From contig JAUIRK010000179.1 of the NCBI GenBank assembly GCA_030549495.1, forward strand, positions 62,001 through 126,000: DNA of 64,000 nucleotides, written 5' to 3'. Within the stretch, counting starts at the first letter, position 1, and the number at the start of each line of letters is the position of its first letter. The notes beneath the pieces were generated by a model. It did no database searches. It was given only the letters and a program-made list of their open reading frames with translations, and was not told the DNA's origin. The DNA comes from Nectonema munidae. Its lineage: Eukaryota > Nematomorpha > Nectonematoida > Nectonematidae. The position numbers and the translations under genes are program-made. Below are positions 13,901-23,556 of this stretch, one piece after another.

Positions 13901-16900
13901 ACTTACTTTTCAGGGTAAACTAAATATAAAGATATCGGAAAATATTAAAAATTTTTAAATTTAATCTTTGCCCCCTCTTCATATAAATTTTCTGGACACA
14001 CTCTTGCCTGGAAGCATGTATTATTATCATAGTATGAAAAATGCATGTTTTTGAATAAAAATCACATTATTTGTTTCACAAATTATTACATTATTTTTAT
14101 ATTTGAAAAAAAAAGTTTGCCCCTCCCTACATTTTTTTTTGCGGACGTCCATGCGCCTTGTATAAACAAACAAAGAAACACTTACAAAATTCAAACGTTG
14201 CAAATCACAGATAAAGATAATGTTAAAAAGATAATGTCAGGCAGGAATAAACTTGAAGAGAGAAGAAAATAAAAAGACAAAAATTACGTCATTCTATTTT
14301 GAAGCTCTTTGACAATTTTTGAACAATCAATCAAACTTCTCTTCTTTATAATCTTTATGTTATATTTAAATCAATATTATGTATTATATATTCAATATAA
14401 TTGCTATATGCTTTATTAAAAATCAAAGCTGCTTGCGGGGCCCCTCAAAATGGGGGGCCCGTGGCATAAGCCACTTCAGCCACTAGGTTAATCCGGGCTT
14501 GGGTGGCGAACCCGACGAGTGTTTATAAGTATATTTTAAAAATATCATTTAATTTATATTGTATGCCTACTATTTATAAAGATGTCTTTTTATTGTAAAT
14601 TTATTAAGGTGATGAATTACAAGAATTGTAGTGATTGTGAAGAAATCCATTCAAAAAGCCATAAGAGTATTGCTTTTATCGATTTGGCTGGCCATAAAAA
14701 ATACCAAAAAACAACTATTTTTGGTTTATTATCTTTTTCACCACACTTCGCGCTCGTTCTTATTCCAATTTCTACTACTTTAGGTAATATTCTAATGATT
14801 TAACTTTATGTAAAAAGTTATATATTTTTATTTTACGTGATTTATGAATTAACTCGTGTATTATTATTAGCATTAGACTAATAAAATATTTTGCTACATA
14901 TAATGAGCATTCACAAATCAATAGAAATGTCATTGAAGCAATTAAATTTATTTTTATCTAGGTTTAATTTGTATAACATATGCTTTTAGTTTGATACAAT
15001 ATTAGAGCTGAAATTTTTCTTCTGATTAAATTTTTAAATGTTGTTTCGAACAAGGTTGTGGGAATCTGGAATCGGTAGAGTCGCACGTTTTGAGAAGGAG
15101 TCTGATTCGTAATAATTATTGCGACTCCGAATTTAAAAATAGTTGTATTCATAATTGTTTTATTTAAAAACGAATTCATGGCCTATTTAGTTCACAACAT
15201 TTCAAAAACGTAACATAAATTAAACGTAACATGGCCCCCTCACCACCACCCCCCCCCCCCCCCCAAGTAAATCCATCCTTGATGCATATCTATATCCGTG
15301 TTCTGTGATTTTTGAAAAGTAAGTTATTACATATATATGCCCCCTTCCCCCTCATTTGAAATTGTCCACTTCATGAAGGGGATAAATGGAATCTTGCTCA
15401 TTGTTTGAAAGAGCAGCCACGATGCATCGGAATATATTTATGGTGCTCAGTCGTGTGATCCTCTCTTTTATATATTTCTTTCTTTAACTATGTAGAGTGG
15501 AGTTCTTCAGTTTTTATGATTAGGAAATATTAATGTGTTGGTGATTTAGTTAGTGAAATAATTTATTGTTGTTAGGTTAGATAGTAATTTAGTTGGATTA
15601 GCAAGGCTAGTTTTAATTAATAGGTTCGTAGTTTCTTACTTTGGTGCTTATTTTTTTTAATAAGAAAATAATAATTAACTTTTTACGATTCTTATTTCAA
15701 AAAAAATCATTTTTATAAACTTAATATTCATTTTTATAGCTAGTTTTTTTGCTAGTAGTAAAAATTACTAACTTAAAATATAATAGTTATTCAGTAACAA
15801 ACAATCAAATTTATATTTTTTAATTCAAAATTGCTATTTCTCTTTTAGCAACTAAACAAAGTTTAAGATTCGTGCATGAAATTTCTAATACAAGCTTCTT
15901 GCCGATTTAATTAATAGGCAAACCCCTTGTTGTCTACCTCATGAAATGGACAATTTCACAAACGGGATGTAAAATATATATCATATATATGAACCGGCTT
16001 AGAAATATAAGGTAAATTAAAATATTTTTCATATTTACACATGCTAATTATTTATTAGAAATAAGTAGCTTTTCCATTAGGATCTTAGAATGTTACCATT
16101 ATAAAGATAAGAGATATTTTTAATTTAGATGCAATCACAAAAGAACACATTGATCTTTGTCTAGCGTTTTGTATTCCTATCATTATTGTCATCACTAAGA
16201 TAGATACAATGCATGAAAAATTAGAAAAAGATGCAACGCTCAAAAACATCGAAACTCTCCTTAAGAAAGTAGGGGTGCGAAATCCGACAATTACTCCAAT
16301 TTATTCCAAAATAGAAGCCATTGAAGTAACTTTTTTATTTTATTTATCTTAATTTTTGACTAATTTTTTAAACCTCTGCAACTTACCGTATTCACCCACG
16401 CATAAGCCGCACTTTTTTCGCTGAAATTCATGGGAAATGAGAGGTGCGGCTCATGCGTGGGTCTACGTTGAATCGTTACAATCGATGATAAAGACGTGTG
16501 AACATGTTTCAAAAATTTTATTTATGTTGCTATAAAATTTCAATCAATTATATATTTTACATATTTGCATTGTTTAATAATAACTTTCAAAGCCATCCTT
16601 ATTTGTGTCATTACCAAACATATTGTCCCATTCCTCTTGGGTCAAATCCACAGCCCCGGTAGAGTCAAAATACAACTCATCAGAGTCCAGTACAGATTCC
16701 TCCTGGTCCATCTCATGCTCATCCCACAAGTAATCATCCTGGGTTCCATCTAAAGAGTTGTTAATACCACACTTTAAAAACGCAGATTGGATCATGGATT
16801 TTGGGATCTCATTCCAACAATCTAAGATCCACTGGCAAATGGTAGGTAGATCCACCTTTTTTCTTTTGCCCTTAGAGGTTATTACTTTTTTTCCAACTGG

Positions 16901-19900
16901 GCCATCCAATTGGCCCACTTGGCGTTTAGGCGATCTCTGAAGGGTTTGTTAATGCAGAAATTGTCTGTTCGAAATTGTATACGTGTGGGTAAATGGTATT
17001 ACTTGGTTGAAATTCTGTGCGCGTGAGATAGTTAATTGTTGAATAAGTTATTTGAAATGTTGAGTGAGTATCCATGGGTGCGGCTTATGAATGTATATAT
17101 TTTCCTAATTTAGCTCAACTTTTGCTCTACTAATATTTACTTTTTCTCAAAAATGACAATAATTTGGGTTAGAAGGAAAATATTGTATGTTAAAGCATAT
17201 ATATAGTTTATGCTAGGATCAAGCTTTTTTAGTAATATTTTAAATATTTTCAATAAACCTTGCTGCTTTTCGCTAAATTATATTAACAATGTATTTTAAG
17301 GTTTACTTTATCCTATTTGATCCTTCCTTAGGGATCTAGAAATATCTTAAGTAAAATGTGTAGAAATAAATTTTTATATCGACTCGTCAATACGTCTAGT
17401 TCGCATGCATCCCTTAACGTAAGCAGAAACAGTTGACTCGAGGAGTCTATTAAAAACATAACTCTCAAATAGTTTGGAAATAATCTATTTGAGAGTTATG
17501 TTTTTTACAGTCTCGTAATAAATCTAAAATCAAATTATAATTAGTTAAATTATTTCAGAGAAGAAAGGTCTTAATTTTTCTTTGTTTTAAAGTTCTAAAG
17601 TCTAGAGGTAAAAATGTTCATTATTTTTTTATGTTTTAAACTGATAGCACAATTAATTTTTTTAGGCCGGTGAAGATTTATCAAAAGCATCAATAAATTC
17701 AGTTATACCAGTAATTTATATATCTTGTGTTATTAGTCACAATATCTACCAGCATTTACTTCCCCTTCTTAATTCCTTCTTACCTTGTTTTTCCAATTTT
17801 CCAAATGAAGACTCAACGGAATTTAGGGTACGTCTGTGTTTAATGTTATCATTCAATGCCCATTTTTGTTTGTAAATGCAACAAGATTTTAAAATACATT
17901 TAATCCTAAAAATTTAGATAGACAAATCGCATAAGAATGTAATTATTGGCTTTGTTTCAAAAGGCTGTTTGAAAGAAGGCCAGTCCCTTAAATTAGGGCC
18001 CTTTCACGATGGATCATTTTGTGGAGCAAAAGTCATCTCACTTCACTGCCATAAATCCCCTTGCTCAATAGCGAAAACTGGTCAATCCACTTCAATAACT
18101 CTTTCTATTCACAACTCAAACAAAAACAGTAAAATTAGAAAAGTCTCTTTTTACCTTCTCTATTTTTAACTTTTTTCCTTATCTTCACTCAGTACATACT
18201 CATTTAGGCCATGGACATAAAAAATATAGTAAATTAATTTTCCTTTTTTATTGTGCACAACTTAATTTGAAAAAGATTAAGTTAATCGCTAACTTTTAAA
18301 CCAAATCTACTAACGCACAGCTTCAAAAATGGGGGGTGGGGGGGCTTTTTTTTAATAATTTTCAAAATTTATTATAAAAGAATTTTTGTCCAATGAACAC
18401 ACCGCCATTATTACCCGACACTGTACTTTCACTGACTGTTCCCGATCCCGCGTGGGTTTTATCAAGTCAAATTACCTTGTTTGTAATTCGGATTGCCACA
18501 CTACCTTCTAACTCAGTGGTTCTCACACTGGAGTCCGCGGTCTTCTGGAATATCGCAAAGCAGTTTCATGGGGACCGAGAAGTGTTAACTCAATGAATCG
18601 TTTTGCGTAAAATATTGCACCCCTATTGGGTCATTTGCAAGTTTTGCCAATAAATCACATTAAAAAAATAATTTAGTCTTTGAATTGGGTTAGATTTTAC
18701 TTTTTAATTGGTTTTCAGTCCTGACTTTATTTCTATTTCCATTTACCAGTTATTTCATAATTGCCCTTTCTATCGCTAAATATGGTTAAAATTAACTTTT
18801 AAATTTTTTTAGCAACGAAATGTTACCAAATTAGATCAGTGACAGATAAAAACCAAGTATCATCTTGTATAACCTTCTACCTACACATATATTAAGTTAG
18901 TAAGCTAAATTGTTTGAGAATATATTTTGAATTTGGGTCTATGAATTAACATAAACTAACTGTAATTAAAATTTGGCTTTTTTAAATACTGGCGAAAAAT
19001 TTGCTACAAACCTCTCATTTATATGAATTAGTTATTCCATTCCCTGAGTTATATGCTATAAATTACATTAGAAATGAAATTATTTGTACTAAGTTTTATT
19101 AACAAAAATTTTAAGCAAAATATGAAAACATTATCAACTATTCAAATCAGTATTGATAAAAAAACTAAAACATTAAATAAAATTAATATTTAAGAATAAA
19201 GATGCTATATATTTGATTTTTGGAATAAAAGACCTGTTTGTTTTAATTATATTTAGAAAATATAATATGGACATTTTTCCTAACTTGTATATTCTATACA
19301 TTAATTTTCAGTTACAGTAATCAATAGGGATAAACCTTTTAAACTTTAAATTATAGAGAATACTTTCTTATTTAATTTTGTGCTATAAAAAACATTTGCC
19401 CTCTGAAAAATTTATGGGCTCTTGTTCAAATTACTGTCTCTGATCATATATAGCTCAAATTTGCTTGATTATATCAATGAAGTGCAAATTAATCAAAAAA
19501 TATTTTAAATATCCATTCTAAGACTTAGACTATAAATAAAGAAAATAATATGGAAAATCTACTCACAAGCCAAACAAGTCTTTTAAATAAGATCAATTTA
19601 AGAGAATTCAAAATTATTTGGTGGGAGGGAGAGGCCTTTTGGCCGGAGAATCATCGCTCCCTTGGTATGTGGGCCCCTGGCTAAACTGTAAAGAAAAAAT
19701 GGGTCGATTTTTATCACTGTATAATAAAAAAAAATTACATCTATAAAGTTAGTTTAAATGATTATTTTAGACTTTTTAATCTAATAGAAACCCTAGTCAG
19801 TGATACGCTATCAAAAATTATTTGTACTATTCTTACAATACATGCATAATTCTCAAAACATAAAGCATTCACAATACAACTCTAAAACATAATGATCTGT

Positions 19901-22900
19901 AGTCTAAATGGAGAATTTATAAGCAGCTTTTACAGATTCTATAATTTAATGGCATCTTTATTGATTGTAATATGATATCTAAAGAGCTTGGATATCAGAA
20001 TTTTAATGCCAACCACAAGAACTTATCATTTTAAATAAATTGGTGTTGTCATTCGGATATAAAACTTCTAATTTCTTATATTAACTATGGGGGCATGTAA
20101 TGTTAGATTAAAGCGTGAAAGCGAGTAATATATCGTATATCATAAAACATTATAAGAGTCATGTTTCAATTGACAAGTAAAATGTGAAATTTAAAACAGA
20201 ACGTCTATAACATGCATGGGCAACCTACGGCCCGCGGGCCAAATCCGATCAGGCCGCGGAGATTTTTGAAAAACCCTAAGTCAGTACCGGTATAATTCAA
20301 GTGGATTTAAATTTATTAAATATTTTATTTTTATTACCTTTGATCCGATGGTCATTCATTCAATTCATCCTATTTTATTATTTTTTTGATGTATTCATTT
20401 GCTTTTTTAATCATTCTATATATTAATTACTATTTTCAGGGAATGGTACTTATCGATTCTAATTTGCTTCCTTTTGCTTGTTTTGAATTTTTAATGGAGA
20501 TACTCTTCATTTTACCATCCAAGTTCATAGAAAAAGGACGCCAAATAATTGTTTATGTAAAAAACATCAGAAAAGTTGCAATCATCAATAAAATTTTTCT
20601 TAAAAATCAAGTAACTTATTTTATATGATAATAAAAGTTATATATGTTAGAGGTGTGAAAGTTGCAAGAAACAATTTAAGGAGACCAGCAAATTTTACTT
20701 TTAAGTTGGAAGGAAGTGCATTTCCGATAGTTGGGTCTAGCTGGGGGGGGGGGGGAGTGGGGCACTCGAGGTTTTCTTCAGACAGTGAAGTTCTTAATCA
20801 AGTTGTTTGCACTTAATCTTTTACCATTTTGTATTAAGATGTACATTTTTGAAACATATTTTCTGCTTTTTATAAAAAATTATTTTACATAGATTTTTTA
20901 TCCGAAAACATTTCATTATATGTTTTAATAAATGATAGAAATTGTATTTCTATTAATAAATTTAACTTAATTAATTGATTTTACTTTTGTTTCGTCCTTT
21001 TAGATTATGTCTAATAACTTTGAAAAATAAGAATGTATAGTGATAAATATACAAAATTCTTTGTCAATGTTATTGAAAAATTTACATCTTTCCATGTTTG
21101 GTTTACCCTACTCATCCGATAGCCGCAACGTGTCTATCAACTAGAGGAAATAACATTTTGATAAGCAGCGGCGGCAAGATCATTGTCAAATGTGCAGGAA
21201 TAACATCGATCATGTGTATCCTGTAGTTTTTGCTTCTTCTTCATTCCACTTTGTTCTCGATATAAAAGCTACATGATCAAACTTCCTTTATTTCGTGGGT
21301 CGCATAGTCGATAGGCCAACACTTCCTACAGCGTCTGTAACATCCCGCTTGAACTCGAGATCTTTCTTATGAAAAAAACAAGTCACCGCTGTTGGGCTTA
21401 GAATGGCTGATTTGGTGAGGTTTTTTGATTACCTGGGTATAAGAGGTGTCACTTTTGTCTTTTTTTTTGGATAAAAATCCTTTTTTTATACTTGAGTATG
21501 TACGGTATTTAAAAATGGTTTAGGCCAGTGGCTCTCAACCTTTTTACCATCACGCCCTTTACTATTAAAGCTTTCTCTCCACGCCCCTTGTATCTACACA
21601 TTTAATTCCCTCGTAAATTTACAAGAAAAATAAAAAAAATATTTTTAATATATATTCTCCTTATTAACCCATTAAGCCCCAATGTTCCCATTTGGGAACA
21701 TAAGTAATTTAATCTTCGTCTGCTTTTTTCAATGACTTTGAATATAAATCGTCTGCGTTTTTTTAAATATCGTCTGATTTCTATGGTACTTAATGGGTTA
21801 ACAATGAATACAAATTAGTGAGATACTGATATAACTTTTTAGTAATTATTAGTAATATATTTGACATTGTTTCTTACGAACTAGGTCTTTAATGCGTGGT
21901 TGAGAATGTACAACGTAAATCGCTTTCAACAACCCTGTTTCTATACTTATTCTTGATAGCAACAAGGATAGAAAAAGCAGCCTTACAGATATATGGATTC
22001 GAAGATAGTTAGAATCCGGGGAGCCTGATTTGAGACTAAATGGTAAACAAAGATATTTGACCCAGAATATGTTATTCAATGCAGAAAATAAATTAGCTGA
22101 TTGTAAATGAGTAGTGACAAAGTGGTATTCATGCATTTGTTTCATAAAACTCTTAATATCTGCTCACGTTTCGGGAAATTTTTTATTTTATTAAGAACTC
22201 ATGCCTCCTCTTAGAAGTTGCTCGCTTCCCCCTAGGGAGGCACGCTTTTGGGGTTAAGAACCACTGGTTTAGGCAAAGAGCTGATTTTTGATATTCCAAA
22301 AATAATTTTTTTGTCATATTATTTTTGGTCATTTTTAGAATATATTACAAAATGAAATGAAATTAGCATCTAAAAATCAATATCTTTTTTAAAAATTTGT
22401 TGACCACATCAAAGCTAGTTAATATGGAAAATTTAGAATTTTTTTTAAATGGCTTTTAGAATCCTCGTTTCTATATTTTTTATGATCAAAGATATAATAA
22501 ATGTTTTTAGGTTTTTGTACATTAACGTTTGTGGTTGATCTTTATCATAAAAACTTTGATAGCCCTTCCTGCATATTATAACTTCTGGCAGTGTCACTGA
22601 AGGTAAACCTCTAAATCAGAATATTCCAAAACCTTTTAGAAAATGCATTATTAAGCGTATCAAAAAAATTATACATGCGTTTGTTTGCCTAATGACTAAC
22701 GGGGGTTATATAAGTATGACCTTTATTGAAACTTTTTATATTAAGTTTGCCTAACGTCGGTTGAAAAGGCATTGTTGGTAATAAACGAGTTTTTAAAAAA
22801 TATGTGAATTGATAAATTTTGACATATTTTGGATATTTAGAAAGAATAAGTTGCATCTATTTTTATTTATATTGAACATTTAAAGGTAAAAAACGAGAGA

Positions 22901-23556
22901 GTATTTTCAATGTCAAGGCGCAATTTGCTTCCACTTGTGTTAAACAACAGACTAAGCAACTTTAGTCGAACTGAATTTCTTGGAGAGATCGATGCATAAT
23001 TTTATACATGTCTAATGACAAGTTTTCATTTATTTCTTTTTTTTGCCTATTGCATAATCCAAACGTATTTCAAACAAAGAAATTGAGGTCAGAACTAGAG
23101 CAAAAATAATAATCGATAAAAGTACATTTATAATTAAATCATCAATATAGAAAATAAAAGTGCTTCAATCTGTACATGAGTATCCAAAAGTATTTAGAAA
23201 ATATTTCAGTTTTTTTTTGAAAAATTGTTACACTTGAATAGCTTTTCTTAATTGTATCGACTTTTTTTATAGATAGATCATTTTATTTTTTAACATAAAT
23301 CTTTATCTAATTTTCATTGCTTATTGATTAACAAAGTTTTCACATTTATTAACATTTTCTTTTTAAGGCATTTTCGTCAAAAGAAATTGGATCTAAAAAT
23401 CGCATCACTATTTTGCAAGTAAAATTCGCTCAAGGTTTAGAATATCTATCTCCAAGTTCCTTTGTTCTACTAAAACATGATTACACAACTTTTGCTGCTG
23501 GCAAAATTGTAAAAGTTTTTCCCTATATTCCCTTTACTAAATACAACAACATTTGA
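4739..23556 (+). CDS. GTPBP2: GTPBP2-like GTPase gene, seven exons recognised, 5' end missing
   Basis: Seven exons join in phase to about 439 codons: 4739-4939, 14609-14783, 16129-16325, 17666-17827, 17918-18142, 20440-20610 and 23368-23556. All use GT-AG sites, and the last ends in TGA. The order matches GTPBP1/GTPBP2: P-loop GASGAGKST, a family stretch LLGVLTQGE, the G3 motif DLAGH, the G4 motif TKID, then EF-Tu-like domains 2 and 3. The join VMNYKNCSDCEEI resembles the GTPBP2 sequence in front of DLAGH. Family members are EF1A/eRF3-like GTPases linked to ribosome rescue and mRNA quality control in the cytoplasm; that role is family knowledge. Vertebrate GTPBP2 has roughly 160 more residues before the P-loop, and no such exon was found in the first 4.7 kb. 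The domain-2 strand and the G5 region are diverged, so this may be a fast-evolving paralogue. No stop or frameshift was seen in the seven exons. Confidence 0.85.
4940..6521. other. Intronic sequence with a decayed repeat
   Basis: At 5160-5240 and 5360-5400 the motifs ggcgtacc and gccctgggc recur in opposite orientation, suggesting a small decayed MITE. aataaaacctgtccaatg near 6060 resembles a Tigger-type end. No coding was recognised. Confidence 0.4.
6684..9235 (+). mobile_element. hAT transposon 1, with TIRs and 8-bp target duplication
   Basis: The left end cagtgtagtccaacc and the inverted right end cagggttgtccaacc form the terminal repeats. The flanks aactagga (6676-6683) and aactagaa (9236-9243) are an 8-bp target duplication with one mismatch. 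G/C-rich subterminal text with gcccgcgggcc follows the left end. The inside carries a broken transposase in the element's forward direction. The whole lies in the first recognised GTPBP2-like intron, in the same direction as the gene. Confidence 0.88.
7303..9081 (+). pseudogene. hAT transposase, ZBED/GTF2IRD2-like, frameshifted
   Basis: From ATG at 7303 the frame is MENKKRK and onwards, then a BED/TTF-like zinc finger that is readable only after a frame change near 7396 (CFICKE, with His residues near HYDTIHK). The main block at 7491-8350 contains YSLALDESLDQSDTAQLAIF and SLTTDGAPSMIGVKNGF, the DDE-type core shared with GTF2IRD2-like and FAM200-like hAT proteins. The frame then shifts near 8310 and again near 8765. 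The last part at 8770-9081 holds the hAT dimerisation region with CCEQIFSSMKNIK. At least three frameshifts make it inactive. Confidence 0.82.
10296..12957 (-). pseudogene. hAT transposase, ZMYM1/TTF-zinc-finger type, two breaks
   Basis: The minus-strand frame starts MNFTSGVFRERGK at 12957. An Arg/Lys-rich N-terminus precedes an acidic linker, DPYSCDLGLWPDSISEKR, a TTF-type zinc finger (LFCFACKL), the DUF4371-like core (FSVSVDSTPDITHVDQLTCI) and a C-terminal dimerisation domain (NFSGERSFSKLKLIKNHLRS), ending at 10296. The span is about 885 codons, a normal family length. One TAA stop near 12655 and one frameshift near 12544 interrupt the N-terminal part; from 12530 to 10296 it is open. This type is common in arthropod genomes and is often annotated as zinc finger MYM-type protein 1-like. 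Confidence 0.9.
13038..14160. mobile_element. Secondary hAT-like insertion(s) inside hAT 2
   Basis: Two nested end pairs are visible. The outer pair is caggcgtctgcaaagaggg near 13038 and the inverted caaggcgcatggacgtccgc ending near 14160. The inner pair is cagggctgtaaaccc near 13216 and the inverted caggcaagagtgtgtcc ending near 14010. Both pairs carry GCCCC-rich text just inside, as in many hAT MITEs. No transposase was recognised between them, and no exact target duplication was confirmed. Confidence 0.5.
14609..14783 (+). CDS. GTPBP2: GTPBP2-like exon with G3 motif
   Basis: 175 nt that start in phase 0 after the acceptor ttattaag and end one base into a codon before gtaata. It encodes VMNYKNCSDCEEI, then IAFIDLAGHKKYQKTTIFGL with the G3 motif DLAGH, and a hydrophobic strand. 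The last base combines with the first two of the next exon to make Asp. It lies only 108 bp after the end of the large hAT element. Confidence 0.85.
15245..15281. repeat. Poly-C next to a hAT-like end
   Basis: A run of about 16 C bases is followed by aagtaaatccatccttg. The inverse of this, caaggatggatttac, resembles hAT MITE ends such as the one at 47412. The partner end was not identified. Confidence 0.4.
15331..15995. repeat. MITE-like element with imperfect terminal inverted repeats
   Basis: Text near 15345-15385 (tgaaattgtccacttcatga) recurs inverted near 15935-15970 (tcatgaaatggacaatttca), flanked on both sides by atatatat. The interior is AT-rich and shows no coding. It lies in the 1.3-kb intron of the GTPBP2-like gene. 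Confidence 0.5.
16129..16325 (+). CDS. GTPBP2: GTPBP2-like exon with G4 motif
   Basis: 197 nt in which two bases complete the split Asp codon and 65 codons follow. The acceptor is taatttag and the donor gtaact. It encodes AITKEHIDLCLAFCIP and then the G4 motif TKID, followed by a helix similar to the one after G4 in GTPBP1/2. It ends at KIEAIE. Confidence 0.85.
16391..17093 (-). mobile_element. Internally deleted pogo-type transposon
   Basis: Both ends carry cataagccgcac in inverted orientation and both are flanked by TA (16389-16390 and 17094-17095), as in the Tc1/mariner/pogo superfamily. The left end is itself a hairpin: 16394-16412 pairs with 16444-16462 with one mismatch. Inside, the minus strand keeps only the last part of a pogo-like transposase. 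The element sits in a GTPBP2-like intron. Confidence 0.75.
16574..16960 (-). pseudogene. pogo-like transposase, C-terminal part
   Basis: The minus-strand text LPTICQWILDCWNEIPKSMI and KCGINNSLDGTQDD is typical of the end of pogo/Tigger-like DDE transposases, followed by an acidic tail (LTQEEWDNMFG). Upstream, KPFRDRL and KWANWMAQLEKK are readable in another frame, so there is one frameshift at a run of A near 16890. The HTH and most of the DDE core are deleted. Confidence 0.78.
17452..17505. repeat. 21-bp perfect hairpin, 12-nt loop
   Basis: 17452-17472 and 17485-17505 are exact reverse complements; the arm core is cataactctcaaatag. It lies in a GTPBP2-like intron. A compact perfect stem could be a minimal MITE or a structured intronic RNA. 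Nothing shows it is processed. Confidence 0.6.
17666..17827 (+). CDS. GTPBP2: GTPBP2-like exon, G5 region
   Basis: 54 codons, phase 0 at both ends, acceptor tttag and donor gtacgt. It corresponds to the family stretch from the G5 loop to the start of domain 2. The usual SNVTGE/SSVSGE-like G5 text is replaced by SCVISHN, so the base-contacting loop is diverged. It ends with STEFR, which lines up with the family TEFQ. Confidence 0.8.
17918..18142 (+). CDS. GTPBP2: GTPBP2-like exon, EF-Tu domain 2
   Basis: 75 codons after acceptor aatttag, ending before gtctct. It encodes domain 2, with GCLKEGQSLKLGP, a Gly-Gln-Ser segment like the family GGQTA segment, and a C-terminal SKIRK that joins to GMVLI in the next exon, as RKGMVMV does in the family. 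The conserved VGTVVSG strand is replaced by NVIIGFVSKG, an unusual change for this fold. A separate 90-nt intron lies just upstream, from 17828 to 17917. Confidence 0.83.
18355..18394. repeat. Second copy of the 2296 repeat
   Basis: The AT-rich segment ending ttttgtccaat is nearly identical to 2355-2393 and is preceded by a G-rich run (18330-18347). It marks a dispersed non-autonomous repeat. Confidence 0.4.
18395..20215. other. Intronic sequence, mostly featureless
   Basis: cagtggttctcacactgg at 18511 is a hAT-like end without a clear partner. A GC-rich patch at 19620-19685 (aggccttttggcc) may be another repeat end. Nothing else was seen. Confidence 0.4.
20216..20285. repeat. Single hAT terminal sequence
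   Basis: The sequence catgggcaacctacggcccg and the following gcgggcc motif resemble the G/C-rich end of hAT 1 (gcccgcgggcc near 6715). No partner end was found nearby, so it looks like a solo end. Confidence 0.45.
20440..20610 (+). CDS. GTPBP2: GTPBP2-like exon, domain 2-3 junction
   Basis: 57 codons, phase 0, acceptor tattttcag and donor gtaact. It encodes GMVLIDSN, then FEFLMEILFILPSKFIEKGR and VYVKNIRKVAIINKI. This parallels the family order GMVMVSP, then FEAEI, then VHVGNVRQTA. The open frame starts just upstream inside the intron and was not used. Confidence 0.82.
20611..21535. other. Intronic, no gene recognised
   Basis: A G run at 20744-20755 and AT-rich sequence. No family similarity was seen. 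Confidence 0.5.
21536..22266 (-). mobile_element. Short hAT element with perfect 8-bp target duplication
   Basis: Left end cagtggctctcaacc and inverted right end cagtggttcttaacc form the terminal repeats. gtttaggc occurs exactly at 21528-21535 and 22267-22274. At 731 bp it cannot encode a whole transposase. The minus strand at 21849-22145 ends in SQPRIKDLVRKKQCQ, similar to the C-terminus of ZBED5/FAM200-like hAT proteins. A 130-bp TTAA-flanked MITE sits inside it at 21668-21797. Confidence 0.85.
21668..21797. mobile_element. 130-bp TTAA-flanked MITE nested in a hAT
   Basis: Flanked by TTAA at 21664-21667 and 21798-21801. The ends are cccattaag and its inverse. The left subterminal region holds the palindrome gttcccatttgggaac. 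TTAA targets and CCC-starting ends point to piggyBac-driven mobility. It inserted after the host hAT. Confidence 0.7.
22267..23367. other. Intronic, no gene recognised
   Basis: AT-rich. An isolated plus-strand stretch near 22907-22980 (RVFSMSRRNLLP, then NNRLSN) recalls a hAT C-terminus but is too short to assign. Confidence 0.4.
23368..23556 (+). CDS. GTPBP2: GTPBP2-like terminal exon
   Basis: 62 codons and TGA, beginning after ctttttaag. It matches the last beta-barrel strands of the family: ITILQVKFAQGLEYLSP aligns with the family segment ending PEYL, and FAAGKIVKVFP aligns with the family segment GIGHVTDV. It stops soon after that strand and lacks the long low-complexity tail of vertebrate GTPBP1. 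No canonical AATAAA was seen directly after the stop. Confidence 0.82.
   Translation, partial: AFSSKEIGSKNRITILQVKFAQGLEYLSPSSFVLLKHDYTTFAAGKIVKVFPYIPFTKYNNI

Larger units (their letters stand above)
9984..14501 (-). mobile_element. hAT transposon 2 (ZMYM1-like), perfect 8-bp target duplication
   Basis: Left end cagggccggattaa and inverted right end caagcccggattaa match except at two bases. The flanking 8-mer ggtggcga occurs exactly at 9976-9983 and 14502-14509. The element is 4518 bp and carries a nearly complete transposase on the minus strand. A secondary insertion occupies roughly 13038-14160, beyond the transposase start. The exact target duplication and few breaks suggest it is younger than hAT 1. 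Confidence 0.93.
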
